Assembly: GCA_963691835.1 (NCBI GenBank)
Contig: OY829383.1
Span: 3,906,001-3,970,000 of the forward strand
Direction: 5' to 3'
Length of the DNA stretch: 64,000 bases
From: G963691835 sp963691835
GTDB lineage: Bacteria > Pseudomonadota > Alphaproteobacteria > Thalassobaculales > Thalassobaculaceae
In this document: piece after piece, positions 27,802 to 37,700 of the stretch
How the letters are laid out: each line of letters begins with the position of its first letter
Numbering within the stretch: the first letter of the stretch is position 1
Notes under the pieces: generated by a model
Seen by the model: the letters and a program-made list of their open reading frames with translations, nothing else
Databases searched by the model: none
Told to the model about the DNA's origin: nothing
Translations under genes and position numbers: made by a program

Positions 27802-29586
27802 CTATGCCGGAAATGGCTGACCGATCTCGGCGGCCTTGATCTGGAGTGCCAGATACTTCGAATAGATACGGCATTGCGAAAAGGCTCCGCCGGTGAACCA
27901 GAGACCCGGCTGACCCGTGACCATCCACATGTTCCGAAGCTCGCTGCTCGTCTCATCAAACCCCCAGATCGGTCCGACACGATCCGCGACAGCATCGCCG
28001 AAGTGTCTGCGCACCATATCAGCCAAGCCTTCATAACCGGTAGCCAGCACAACAAGATCCGCGGGCAGCAGGCTGCCATCGGCCATCTTCATCCCGGATT
28101 TCTCGAATCCCGCGACATCGCGGAACTGGACCAGCTTTATGGCGCCCGACGCGATCAGCTCGGAGCAGCCCACATTGAAATAGTAACCGCCACCGCGTTG
28201 CCGGTACTTCAGCGGCCAACCCGTTCCATCCTCGCCAAATTCCAGCTCAAACCCCGCCCGCTCAAGACCGTCAAGCAATGGGGCGTCTATTTTCTTCACC
28301 TGTTCCGTTACCAGCTTGTGCGCCTTTTTCAGAAGCGGCAGGGGCACGGAGAGGTTAATCAGATCCCTGTCTTCCATTGACGGACCGGGCCCGAGATAGA
28401 CGCCGTCATACAACTGCGCGCTCGGCTCAATGTTCACCACCATGCTCGGGCTTCGCTGAACCATGGTGACGCGCGCGCCGTGCCCTTGCAGATCCTGAGC
28501 GATGTCGTGAGCACTTGTTCCCGTGCCGAAGACAATGACCGGTTTGCCGGACCAGTCGGAACCGCCTCTGAAGCCGCTTGAGTGAGTTACGGTCCCGCCA
28601 AAGGTCTCAAGCAGCGGGATATGCGGGGTTTTGGGACGGCCGCTGACACTCGTCGCCATGATGATGTGTCTGGGCCGCATGGTCCGTGTGCGCCCGTCCG
28701 CGGACTTCAGATGCGCTGTCCAACATGCTCTTTCGGTATCCCACTCGGCGCCAAGGAAACTGGTTTCCGTCCAGAAATTGATCTCCATTGCGTCGACATA
28801 GGCTTCAAGCCAATTCGCCACCCGGTCCTTTGGGATGTACTTCGGCCAGCCCGGGGGGAACGGCATGTAGGGGAGGTGATTGCTATGGATCTGGTTATGC
28901 AGCTTCAAGCCGTGATAACGGAGCCGCCAGTTGTCCCCGATCCGCTGTTCGCGATCGATGACCAGCGTATCCACGCCCAGATGGACGAGACGCGCCGCTG
29001 CAGTCAGTCCAGCATGTCCGCCACCGATGATCAGGACTGCCGGATCACGGCCTTCATAGGCCAGTGATTCTCGGCGCTCATCCAACCAGTTCGGGTCGTG
29101 AAAGCCCCGTTCCGTCTCGGCCGCGTCCTTTGCCTCCCGGTATCGCCACTCCTCGTGTTCCCGAAGGTCTTCCAATGCGGTCAGCAGCGTCCACGCGACG
29201 GGGATAGGCGCTGATAAGTCGGCGACTCGGAACCTGACCAAGGCCGAACCCCGCCCGCGTGCAGTTTCGAAAGAAAGGATGGCCTCAAGAACGTCAACGT
29301 CTGCGCGGGTTACCCTGGTAGGGGCTTGCCGTGTTCCGTCGATATGAAGATCCTGCAAATAGCGTTCGGCACCGGTCTGACCAAGAAGCGTTTCTGCAAT
29401 GCGTGTGGCGCCGGAGACCGTGATCATTCGGCCTGTTAGAGCGAGAACATCCCGCCAGTCCGCATCCGAGGCGAACAAGGCCGAGAGCTTGGTCTGATCA
29501 CCCGCATTGACGGTGTCCGAAAGGGCGCTGAGCCAGCTCTCGATACTCATACGGTCAGTCACGTCCTTAGCTTCGCCGCTGGTCAT
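27802..29586 (-). CDS. Flavin-containing monooxygenase with N-terminal SnoaL-like domain
   Basis: A 594-residue two-part protein. Residues about 10-165 resemble a SnoaL/NTF2-like cone, and the rest is an FAD/NAD(P)H-dependent monooxygenase. The FAD Rossmann motif is VLIIGGGHAGLTAAARL (about 187), the NADPH motif VIVFGTGTSAHDIAQDL (about 355), and the ATG-containing motif is VVLATGY. The phrase YHGLKLHNQIHSNHLPYMPFP is typical of plant YUCCA-like and bacterial FMO relatives, so it may hydroxylate or oxygenate a small nucleophile. It precedes the cyclase gene, with 18 bases between them, and may share a transcript with it. Confidence 0.9.
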   Translation of the reverse strand: MTSGEAKDVTDRMSIESWLSALSDTVNAGDQTKLSALFASDADWRDVLALTGRMITVSGATRIAETLLGQTGAERYLQDLHIDGTRQAPTRVTRADVDVLEAILSFETARGRGSALVRFRVADLSAPIPVAWTLLTALEDLREHEEWRYREAKDAAETERGFHDPNWLDERRESLAYEGRDPAVLIIGGGHAGLTAAARLVHLGVDTLVIDREQRIGDNWRLRYHGLKLHNQIHSNHLPYMPFPPGWPKYIPKDRVANWLEAYVDAMEINFWTETSFLGAEWDTERACWTAHLKSADGRTRTMRPRHIIMATSVSGRPKTPHIPLLETFGGTVTHSSGFRGGSDWSGKPVIVFGTGTSAHDIAQDLQGHGARVTMVQRSPSMVVNIEPSAQLYDGVYLGPGPSMEDRDLINLSVPLPLLKKAHKLVTEQVKKIDAPLLDGLERAGFELEFGEDGTGWPLKYRQRGGGYYFNVGCSELIASGAIKLVQFRDVAGFEKSGMKMADGSLLPADLVVLATGYEGLADMVRRHFGDAVADRVGPIWGFDETSSELRNMWMVTGQPGLWFTGGAFSQCRIYSKYLALQIKAAEIGQPFPA

Positions 29587-29893
29587 CCTCTTTCCGCAAG
29601 ACTTGGAGTTGGCTTTAAAAGTGTATCCAACGCCGCTTTTTTAGATACCTGCCTACTTCTAGGGGAGCATACGGTTGTCACCTAAAACCAATCATACATT
29701 TTTTTATTCAGGTTATTCTTGCGACGACCGCCCGGTTTGAGTTCGATTTTATGGGCGACTGTTTTATGACTTGCTAGTCTTGACTGTCGGCCAAACAAGC
29801 GGAGAATGTTGCACGGGGCGACTTGAGAAGCGGTTCCATCGGGTATTGAGACAGCTAACCCGATGGTTCTCGAATTGGGGCGGAGCACGTGGC
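29587..29893. other. AT-rich divergent intergenic region
   Basis: This 307-base stretch separates the monooxygenase and histidine-kinase genes, which point away from each other, and must hold both promoters. The part around 29640-29770 is distinctly AT-rich. An in-frame TTG at 29771 could extend the kinase by 41 residues, but the added sequence (Cys/Arg-rich, non-hydrophobic) is not typical. I see no repeat or RNA gene. Confidence 0.5.
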
Positions 29894-32656
29894 GTGAGGC
29901 TCAGAGTACTGTTTTTCTTCGCGTTTTCGTGCGTCGCACTCGCGCCGGTATTCGTCTTGGCCGCGTGGGTCATCGACCGGGAATATGCCCGCGAGTTCGA
30001 GATCGTTGAGGATACCCATCTCACGATCGCAAAGAATCTCGGCGCCGCGTTGGATCGATACACGCGGGACATCCGCAACGGGTTTGAGCTCGTGGCCTCT
30101 GCAGCGCTGTCGGACACGTCCGTCAGCGGGCTCGAAGACTTCATGAGTTCGCTCGATTTTGTTCATGTGTGTATTGCCGACCCCGAGTCGGGGCGCATCG
30201 TTCGGTCAGTCTATTCAGAGGACCGGGTTTGCCCTCCCGCAGTGCCGGAGAAGCGTCTGGCCGTGTTCCTGGATCACGCCGTACCGGAGAACACGACGTT
30301 CACCCCGGTGCTGCCGAATCCATCGGGTGATCCGACGCTCTATCTGGTGCGGATGTATGGCGATCAACTCGCCATTGGCGCTTTCTCGACGGACTACGTT
30401 GTGGAGCAAGGGCGCTCCATCGCCTTTGGCGAACGGGGGCACGCCGCGATCGTCGATCATACCGGCAGTCTTCTGGCGCACCCGCTGGAGGATTGGTGGT
30501 CGTCGATGAAGAACATCGCGCGGCTGGAGCCCGTCCGGCGCATGCTTGCCCGCGAGACGTCGACAACGGTTTTCTTCTCGCCCGCCCTCAAAGCCGACAT
30601 GGTGGCTGGGTTCACCTTCGTCCCGACGACCGGCTGGGGCGTGATGATCCCGCAACCGCTTTCGGAACTCCGGGATCATACCGAGAGCTTCCTGTTCTGG
30701 ACCATCTTGGTGGCGGTCGTCGCTGTGCTGGCAGCGGCCGCGGCGAGTTGGTTCCTGGCGTCTTACCTGACACGGCCGCTGTCTCTGATCGCCGGCGCCT
30801 CCCGTCGAATGTCGGAGGGGGAGTACTCCGTCACGATTCCGGAAGCGGGGGGTGTGTCGACGACCGAAGTGGAAGACCTGCGGCAGGCGTTCAACTCCAT
30901 GTCGACGGACATTTCGGCAAAGAATGCCGCTTTGTCTAAGGCCTTGGAAGAGGCTAACGCCGGCATGCGGGAGAAGACGACCTTCCTGACCACCATCACG
31001 CATGAGATCCGGACGCCGCTGAACGGCATCTTGGGGATTGCGGAGGTGCTCCGGAACTCCTCGGCCACCTCCACCGCAGCCGAGCAGAACGAGATGTTCG
31101 AGATGCTGCGTGGCTCCGCAGACCGGCTGCTCACCATCGTCGATGATGTTCTGGAGATGTCCCGTATCGAGGCGGGTCAGGTGACCGTGCGCCGGACGCC
31201 AACCACGATCCGGCGACTGATTGCCGACATCATGGCGGAGTTCGGGGGGCCTGCGCGGGCGAAAGCACTAAGCCTGGACTCCGATATCGACGCCGATGTC
31301 CCGGACATCATTGAGTCGGACCCCACACGGCTCTACCAGATCCTCAGCAATCTCGTCGTCAACGCGGTCAAGTTCACGGTCCACGGCGGCGTCCACATTC
31401 GCGTGCGCCGGTCCGGCCAACGCGGTCCGGACGACCGGATCGTCTTTGTCGTCAAAGACACTGGGATTGGTATCGACCAGGAGAGCCTGTCGAAACTCTT
31501 CCAACCGTTCACTCAATTCCGGGGCCCCCGGGACCATCACGATCGCGGTGGGAGCGGGTTGGGGCTGTCGATATCGAAGAGCCTTGCCGATCTTCTGGGC
31601 GGCGATATCGAGGTTGAGTCGACCATGGGAGAGGGCAGCACCTTCAGGGTCTCTCTTCCGCTTGTTGCGCTATCGGAAGATCGGTCAACGGAAGAACGGA
31701 AACCAATTGTAAGGGTGTTTCCGGAGACGCCCGCAGGAGACCCGGCGAACAGCTCAAAGCCGCAGGACAAGCAGCCGGTCGACACGCCGAGGCCGGCGGC
31801 CCAGATCAAAGTTGAAGGAGAGAGTCACCGCATACTGGTGGCGGAGGACCATCCGACAAATCAATGGGTCCTGCTGCGTCAACTGGAAGGGTACGGATAC
31901 GTTCCCGATGTCTACGACAACGGCAGACTGGCGCTTGAGGCCTATCGGCGGGGCTCCTACGACTTGGTTCTCACCGATTATCTCATGCCGGAGATGGACG
32001 GCGCGGAACTGACGGCGGCGGTGCGTAAACTGGACTCTGTGTCAGGCCGTTACACCCCCGTTGTCGGGCTGACGGCAAACGCGTTTCCCGAAGTGCTGGA
32101 CCGGTGTTCTGAGGCGGGAATGGACGACCTGATGACCAAGCCGGTCACGGGTGAGGCGCTCCGCATGGTGCTGGACGGCTATCTGTCACCCGAAGCCAAG
32201 GAGGCCAGAACTGCTTTCGGCGACCGTGTGACCGAATTTGAAATCCATGATGAGAACGCGGAACATCCGGTCTTCTCCCGGGAAAGCTTCGATGAGCTGT
32301 TTCAGGGCGATACCATGGAAGGCCGGATCTGGCTTAGGCAGTTCCTGACACTAATGGATAGCCAGATCGAAGATCTCCGAACCGGACGGGTGAAGCGCGA
32401 CGCTTGGAAGCTGAGTGCGGATCTCCACCGTCTGTCCGGCGCAGCGATCGCCGTAGGGGCGGAAGCTTTGGCCCATGTCTGCCGAGTCGCGCTGAACACT
32501 TTCCTTTCCCACTATGAGGACGATGAGGCGGACCGTCGGTTGACCCGGGTCGAGCAGGTGGCCTCCGCGACCGGAAAAGAGATCAGATCGTTTCTGTCGA
32601 CCCTGGATACCGGGGGGCTGGATGACGCTTCTCTCGATCGGGCGCGGAGTGGTTAG
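29894..32656 (+). CDS. Hybrid sensor histidine kinase with receiver and HPt domains
   Basis: About 920 residues from the GTG at 29894, which has GGAG eight bases upstream. Order: membrane helix (about 5-25), periplasmic sensor (about 27-260, Cache-like), second helix (about 266-292), HAMP linker, HisKA with phosphoacceptor His370 in THEIRTPLNG, HATPase with N-box NLVVNAVKF, DTGIGID and GGSGLGLSISKS, a receiver with Asp695 in VLTDYLMPEMDG and Lys in MTKPV, and a C-terminal HPt with His845 in LHRLSGAA. The full relay sits in one chain, but no response regulator gene lies nearby, so the output protein is unknown. Confidence 0.93.
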   Translation: MRLRVLFFFAFSCVALAPVFVLAAWVIDREYAREFEIVEDTHLTIAKNLGAALDRYTRDIRNGFELVASAALSDTSVSGLEDFMSSLDFVHVCIADPESGRIVRSVYSEDRVCPPAVPEKRLAVFLDHAVPENTTFTPVLPNPSGDPTLYLVRMYGDQLAIGAFSTDYVVEQGRSIAFGERGHAAIVDHTGSLLAHPLEDWWSSMKNIARLEPVRRMLARETSTTVFFSPALKADMVAGFTFVPTTGWGVMIPQPLSELRDHTESFLFWTILVAVVAVLAAAAASWFLASYLTRPLSLIAGASRRMSEGEYSVTIPEAGGVSTTEVEDLRQAFNSMSTDISAKNAALSKALEEANAGMREKTTFLTTITHEIRTPLNGILGIAEVLRNSSATSTAAEQNEMFEMLRGSADRLLTIVDDVLEMSRIEAGQVTVRRTPTTIRRLIADIMAEFGGPARAKALSLDSDIDADVPDIIESDPTRLYQILSNLVVNAVKFTVHGGVHIRVRRSGQRGPDDRIVFVVKDTGIGIDQESLSKLFQPFTQFRGPRDHHDRGGSGLGLSISKSLADLLGGDIEVESTMGEGSTFRVSLPLVALSEDRSTEERKPIVRVFPETPAGDPANSSKPQDKQPVDTPRPAAQIKVEGESHRILVAEDHPTNQWVLLRQLEGYGYVPDVYDNGRLALEAYRRGSYDLVLTDYLMPEMDGAELTAAVRKLDSVSGRYTPVVGLTANAFPEVLDRCSEAGMDDLMTKPVTGEALRMVLDGYLSPEAKEARTAFGDRVTEFEIHDENAEHPVFSRESFDELFQGDTMEGRIWLRQFLTLMDSQIEDLRTGRVKRDAWKLSADLHRLSGAAIAVGAEALAHVCRVALNTFLSHYEDDEADRRLTRVEQVASATGKEIRSFLSTLDTGGLDDASLDRARSG

Positions 32657-32712
32657 GCAACCTGGTCCGCCTTAGTGGGAAGGAGCGGCATGGCGTCCGT
32701 GTGCGATCGCGC

Positions 32713-32741
32713 TTGAACCGGACGGGTACCGGAGCTATATA
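32713..32741 (+). promoter_or_regulatory. Strong candidate promoter of tRNA-Glu(CUC)
   Basis: TTGAAC at 32713-32718, a 17-base spacer, and TATATA at 32736-32741 sit 27 bases before the tRNA. Both boxes are close to the sigma-70 consensus. Confidence 0.55.
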
Positions 32742-32768
32742 CGCCGCTCGCCTTAGCGCGGACCGCGC

Positions 32769-32844
32769 GGCCCCTTCGTCTAGCGGTCTAGGACGTCAGC
32801 CTCTCACGCTGAAAACACGGGTTCGAGTCCCGTAGGGGTCACCA
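32769..32844 (+). tRNA. tRNA-Glu (anticodon CUC)
   Basis: The acceptor stem GGCCCCT pairs with AGGGGTC (one G-T pair). The anticodon stem TCAGC/GCTGA encloses the loop CTCTCAC with anticodon CTC. The T-arm has GTTCGAGTC. The discriminator is A (the UUC isoacceptor at 18417 has G), and CCA is encoded at 32842-32844. Confidence 0.95.
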
Positions 32845-32871
32845 CTTCTCTCCACAGTTCAGCCAATGAAA

Positions 32872-32895
32872 CACCGCGGGATCGTGAACGCGGTG
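32872..32895. terminator. Hairpin between tRNA-Glu(CUC) and the convergent methyltransferase
   Basis: CACCGCG at 32872-32878 pairs with CGCGGTG at 32889-32895 (10-base loop), 27 bases after the tRNA CCA and close to the methyltransferase stop on the other strand. No T-run is present. Confidence 0.4.
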
Positions 32896-32921
32896 ATACA
32901 CACCGTGCGGCACCGCAGAGG

Positions 32922-33560
32922 TTAGCCGCGCTCGAAGATGTGGAACCGGGCTTGAGACTCTTCGGGGTAGGGGTGGGGTTCCTCGCCCAGATACCGGAAG
33001 TCCGGGGCTTCTGTCTGAACGGCGGCAACGATGTCCCGATGGAGCTTGTGCGCCCGGGGCGCCTCTCCGTTGAGGGACCGGGTTGTTTCCTGGCTTCGTG
33101 AGGAATAGAGGATCGCGTAGCGGGACGTGAACATGCACAGCCGCCGCACATGGGCTGCGAACTCGGCCTCATCGACGATGTGAAAAGAGACATCCATCGA
33201 GAGGGAGAGGTCGCACGACAGGAAGTGTTCGAAGTTGCCGATTGACCCCGCTGAGATCGGCGTGAATGTCATATCCGGCCGGTTGCCGAACTGAGACCGG
33301 CATAGACCGATCGACGAGGGGACGATGTCCAAACCCAGATAGCGCTCAACTTGGAGCATGGCTGCGATATGTCCATCTCCGCAGCCGAGATCAATCAAGC
33401 TGCCGATGGCGTGATCGCGAATGAAGTCATTGACGAACTCGGCCTTGTAGTGAGCGAGTTGACCACGTGAGCCTATGCCGGACCCCATGCCGACTTCGTA
33501 GCGTTTGGTCCAGTACGCCGTCGCATCCTTGTAGTCGTTGACGTCCTCAAGCAAGCCCAT
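32922..33560 (-). CDS. Class I SAM-dependent methyltransferase, small
   Basis: A 212-residue predicted methyltransferase. Motif I is LIDLGCGDGHIAAML (about 57-71), followed by the acidic LGLDIVPSSI; the next strand carries FLSCDLSLSMDVSFHIVDEAEF. The N-terminal DATAYWTKRY resembles proteins found in sugar or peptidyl modification clusters. Length is short for the fold, with little beyond the Rossmann core, so the substrate-binding part is minimal. It is a single gene facing tRNA-Glu; no operon partner is evident. The substrate is unknown. Confidence 0.82.
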   Translation of the reverse strand: MGLLEDVNDYKDATAYWTKRYEVGMGSGIGSRGQLAHYKAEFVNDFIRDHAIGSLIDLGCGDGHIAAMLQVERYLGLDIVPSSIGLCRSQFGNRPDMTFTPISAGSIGNFEHFLSCDLSLSMDVSFHIVDEAEFAAHVRRLCMFTSRYAILYSSRSQETTRSLNGEAPRAHKLHRDIVAAVQTEAPDFRYLGEEPHPYPEESQARFHIFERG

Positions 33561-33696
33561 GATTGGTGGCGGCGCCTTCTACTCTGAATTGGTTGGAACC
33601 CAACTGTGCCGCGCCCCTATAGCACGCGGCACGGCTGGAGAGTCGTCATTTTCCTCGGCTCAGAGTGCTGCGGTCGCAGACTTCCAACAGCGGGTG

Positions 33697-34527
33697 TCAC
33701 GCTTTGGTATGAATCACCCGTTGCGGGAACGGGATCTCAATTCCGGCTGAGTCCAAGCTTTCCTTGACCGCCTTGGTCATGTCGAAACGGCAGGCCCAAT
33801 AGTCCTCCGCCTTTACCCAGAATCGAAGGTTCACCGTAACTGCACTGTCGCCCAGCTCCGTGATCATGGCTTCGGGGGCCGGGTCCGAGAGCGCGCGGCC
33901 GTCCTTCCGCAGGGCGTCCAGGACCACTGACATGGCCTGATTGAGATCCGCGTCGTAAGCCACCCCGGCCGCGATGTCCAAGCGGCGCGTCGTGTGGCGG
34001 GAGTAGTTGCTGATCACACCGCTGAAGATCGCCGAGTTCGGCACACTGATGTAGACATTGTCCGGCGTCGACAGCTCGGTCGCGAAAAGGCCGACTTCCT
34101 TTACCGTTCCGGCGGAGCCACCGGCTTCTACGTAGTCGCCCGTGCGGAACGGGCGCAGGAACAGAAGCATCAGGCCCGCCGCAACGTTTGACAAGGTTCC
34201 CTGGAGAGCCAGGCCGACCGCGATGCCGGCGGCACCGAGGACGGCAATCACGGAGGCGGTCTGGACGCCGAACTGATTGAGGACGGCGATCAGCGTGATC
34301 GCCAGTACCAGATAGCGGACGATACTCGCGAACAGGGGACGAACCGTTTCGTCCATCCATGTGATGTGCCGGAGAGACCGGCGAACGGCTGCCTGCGCCC
34401 ACTTCGCAACCATCGAGCCTATGATCAGGATCAGGACCGCGCCGAGAACGTCGAGACCGTAGTCCGTCAGTATCTGAAGGACCTGACTTTGCAGGGTCGT
34501 GAGTGTTTCTCCGACGTTCATGTCCAT
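33697..34527 (-). CDS. mscS: Small-conductance mechanosensitive channel, MscS family
   Basis: A 276-residue inner-membrane channel that opens on membrane tension during hypo-osmotic shock. The ATG at 34527 follows AGGAGG; a longer frame to 34683 lacks support. Three N-terminal helices are visible, the third being the pore helix with the AVLGAAGIAVGLALQG glycine/alanine pattern, followed by LSNVAAGLMLLFLRPFRTGDYVE, the beta-domain start of the family. The length is close to E. coli MscS (286). The upstream leader holds a (TC)6 tract. Confidence 0.94.
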   Translation of the reverse strand: MDMNVGETLTTLQSQVLQILTDYGLDVLGAVLILIIGSMVAKWAQAAVRRSLRHITWMDETVRPLFASIVRYLVLAITLIAVLNQFGVQTASVIAVLGAAGIAVGLALQGTLSNVAAGLMLLFLRPFRTGDYVEAGGSAGTVKEVGLFATELSTPDNVYISVPNSAIFSGVISNYSRHTTRRLDIAAGVAYDADLNQAMSVVLDALRKDGRALSDPAPEAMITELGDSAVTVNLRFWVKAEDYWACRFDMTKAVKESLDSAGIEIPFPQRVIHTKA

Positions 34528-34588
34528 CGCCCGGTGGCCTCCTTGTTCTCGGGTGAACGGCTTTTGGGCGTGCCGTGCACCCAGCCGG

Positions 34589-34600
34589 TCTCTCTCTCTC
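34589..34600. repeat. (TC)6 dinucleotide tract in the mscS leader
   Basis: Six TC units at 34589-34600 lie about 60-70 bases upstream of the mscS ATG (GA repeats on the coding strand). The tract is short and could be an ordinary purine-rich leader segment. Confidence 0.5.
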
Positions 34601-34770
34601 TTTATTGTTTTGGCGTTACGGGCACACGGCAGGCATGCGTGGTCCGTGTCAATGATGGGGCCAAACCTAGGGGGGCGGCACACGTGCCGACAAGAAAGAT
34701 ACGACTAGAAACAAAATGATTCCGTCAGTGCGTCGTTATCAGGACCCACGGTCAGACTGAAACCGGCTGA

Positions 34771-37700
34771 TCAGAACGCGCCTTCCGAACGGGTGTCCGC
34801 CGCCACGTCTTCATCGCCGCGTCGCGTTAAAGCCTCGACACGGTCACGCCCGAAGACCTGGAAGAGAACGGGTGTCAGCACTGTGTCCATCACAAGAGCG
34901 CTGACCAAACCGCCGAAGATCGTGACGGCAACGGGATGCAGTACCTCCTTGCCGGGGGTTTCGGCGCCGAAGAGCAACGGAACCAACGCCAATCCTGTGG
35001 ACAGAACGGTCATGGTGACCGGCGCCACGCGCTCATCGCAGCCTCTGAGGATGAGTTGACGGCCGAAGACCTCACCCTCATGAACCGCGAGGTTCAGAAA
35101 GTGGCTCACCTTCAGGATGCCGTTTCTCGCGCTGATCCCGGCAAGGGCGACGAACCCAACCATGCTCGCGATGGAGAGCGGCATGCCGGAGATCCAGACC
35201 GCCAGAACGCCACCGATCAGGGCGAGTGGAATGTTGGCCATGATCATGAGTGTCAGCGCGGTTGACTGGTACCGATTGTAGAGGAGGGTGAAGACGATCA
35301 GGATCGCCGCACCAAACAGAAGGGCAATGGTTCGCGCCGCCTCCTGCTGCTGTTTGTAGGACCCCTCGACGGACGTGAAGTAGCCCGTCGGCAGTTCGGC
35401 AACGGCCAGACGTTCTTCGATCTGGCGGACCACAGTCTCCATCTCATTGGGTTCCGCGTTCGCCTGGATCAGTATCCGGCGTCGGCCGTTCTCCCGATAG
35501 ATGTTGTTGGGGCCGTCGGTGTCTTCGATCGCGGCAAAGGTGCTGAGCGGAACCTTTCCATTCGGGGTTTCGATCAAGAGATCCTGAAGGGAGACGGCAT
35601 GCCGGGCCCTGTCGGCGATCTTGACCACCAGCTCGAAACGCCGCTGACCTTCAAGAATCTCTGAGACTTTTCGCCCGCCCGAGAGCGCTTCCAGCGCGTT
35701 GGTTACCGAGGCTGGGGTCACGCCCAGATTGGCGGCGCGCTCGTAGTCCATGATGACCTTGATCTGGGGGACCCGGACCTGTGCCTCCACGGAAAGATCA
35801 CGAATGCCGTCGATATGGGAGAAGTCTGCCCGAAGGTCCTCGGCGAGGTTCCGCAACGTGTCCAGATCGTCCCCGAACAGCTTTACGACGATCCTGGTGC
35901 GTCCACCGGTCAACATGATGCCCATGCGATGGGACATCGGCTGATCCAGCATCATGCGGACCGGCAGAACGCCGAGCTTGCTGCGGATCGCCTCCCGCAA
36001 CTCGCCGCGGCTCAGATCCGTCTTCGCGAAGTCCACATAGATGTCGGAGAAATTGACCCCTTCCACATGTTCGTCGAATTCCGCCCGTCCTGTCCGTCGT
36101 CCCACCATGCGGACTTCCGGCATTTCCAGCAGTAGCTGTTCGGCCACCCGTGCAATCCGGCTCGCTTCGACCAGGCTGATCCCCGGCCGTGACTCGATCA
36201 GCACGACCATCGGGCCTTCATTGAAGGGCGGCAGAAACACCCGTGGCAGGGATATCAGAGCGGCTGACGCGACCAGTGCGATCCCGGCGATGCCGAGGAT
36301 CACCGAGCGGCTGTTGTCCAGCGACCAGGAAACGACACGCCGGTTCAAGCGTTTCACCAGGGCAAGAACGCGGCTGTCTTTATCGGCAGCCTCGCGCCCG
36401 GCGAGACTTGGAAGAAGGTAGTAGCAAAGGACCGGTGTTATCGTGACCGCGGTCAGCATGCTGGCGAGGATAGCAAGCACGTAGGCACTGCCGAGCGCCC
36501 CGAACAGCCGCCCCTCCAGCCCCGAAAGGAAGAAGAGGGGGACGACCGCCAACGCAACGATCAGCGTCGCATAGACAATGCCGCTTCGGACCTCCACCGA
36601 CGCGCGGGCGACGACTTCCAGTGCGGAACGCGGCTCGGTCCGCCGCCTGTTCTCCCGAAGTCGCCTGAAGACGTTCTCCACGTCGACCACGGCGTCATCG
36701 ACCAACGCGCCGATTGCGATCGCCATGCCACCGAGCGTCATGGTGTTTGCCGACTGACCCAGCGCTTTCAGAACCAGCAGGGTCACGATCACCGACACCG
36801 GGATGGCAATCACGGAAATCAGCGTTGCACGCACATTGCTGAGGAACAGGAAGAGGATGATCGTGACGAAGACCGCGGCTTCGAGGATGGCGTCCTGAAG
36901 GTTCTGGATGGACGCCTCGATGAAATCGGACTGTTTGTAGAGAACCTCGCCGATATCAATTCCGTCGGGCATCGTTCGTTGCAACTCGTCGATGACCGTC
37001 TCGATTTCCCGGACAAGGGAGATGGTGTCGACCCACGGCTGCTTCTTCACGGCGACGAGGATCGCAGGTTCACCCATGTAGCCGGCCTCGCCGCGAGGGA
37101 ACTTTCGACCGAAATGGACGTCCGCGATCTGCCGCAGAAGGATCGGGTGCCCCTCCCGCTCTCCAACGACAAGGTGCCGAAGATCCTCCAGCCGGTTGGT
37201 CCGGCCAATGTTGCGGATGACGTATTCCTGGTTGCCCTGGTTGAGGAACCCGCCCCCGGAGTTCTCTGCGAAATGTGTCAGAGAGACCTCAAGCTCATTG
37301 AGCGAGACCCCCGCTTCCTTCATGAGGATCACATCCGGGGTTACCCGGTACTGTCGGACTTTGCCGCCGATCGTCAGAACTTGGGTGACGCCGCTCACCG
37401 CCATCAGGCGCGGCCGGACGACCCAGTCGGCGAGCTCCCGCGCCTGCATTGAGTTGACGTCCGCGCTCCGGATGGTGAAGACCAGGATCTCCCCCATCAC
37501 GGACTGGATCGGCCCCATATGAATCTCGGCCGACGGCGGCAGGGCGCGGCCAAGCCTGTCCATCCGCTCCGTCACCGTCTGCCGGGCGCGGAAGACATCG
37601 ACGTCCCAGTCAAACTCCACATAGACAATCGCCAGCCCGGCGCTTGAGGCGCTGCGGACTCGGATCACACCCGGCAGGCCCAGCATCGTGGACTCGATCG

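Noticed and set aside
34589..34600. (TC)6 tract as a phase-variation repeat controlling mscS
   Set aside because: Six dinucleotide units are few, the tract lies in the leader rather than between promoter boxes, and mscS is not a usual phase-variable gene.
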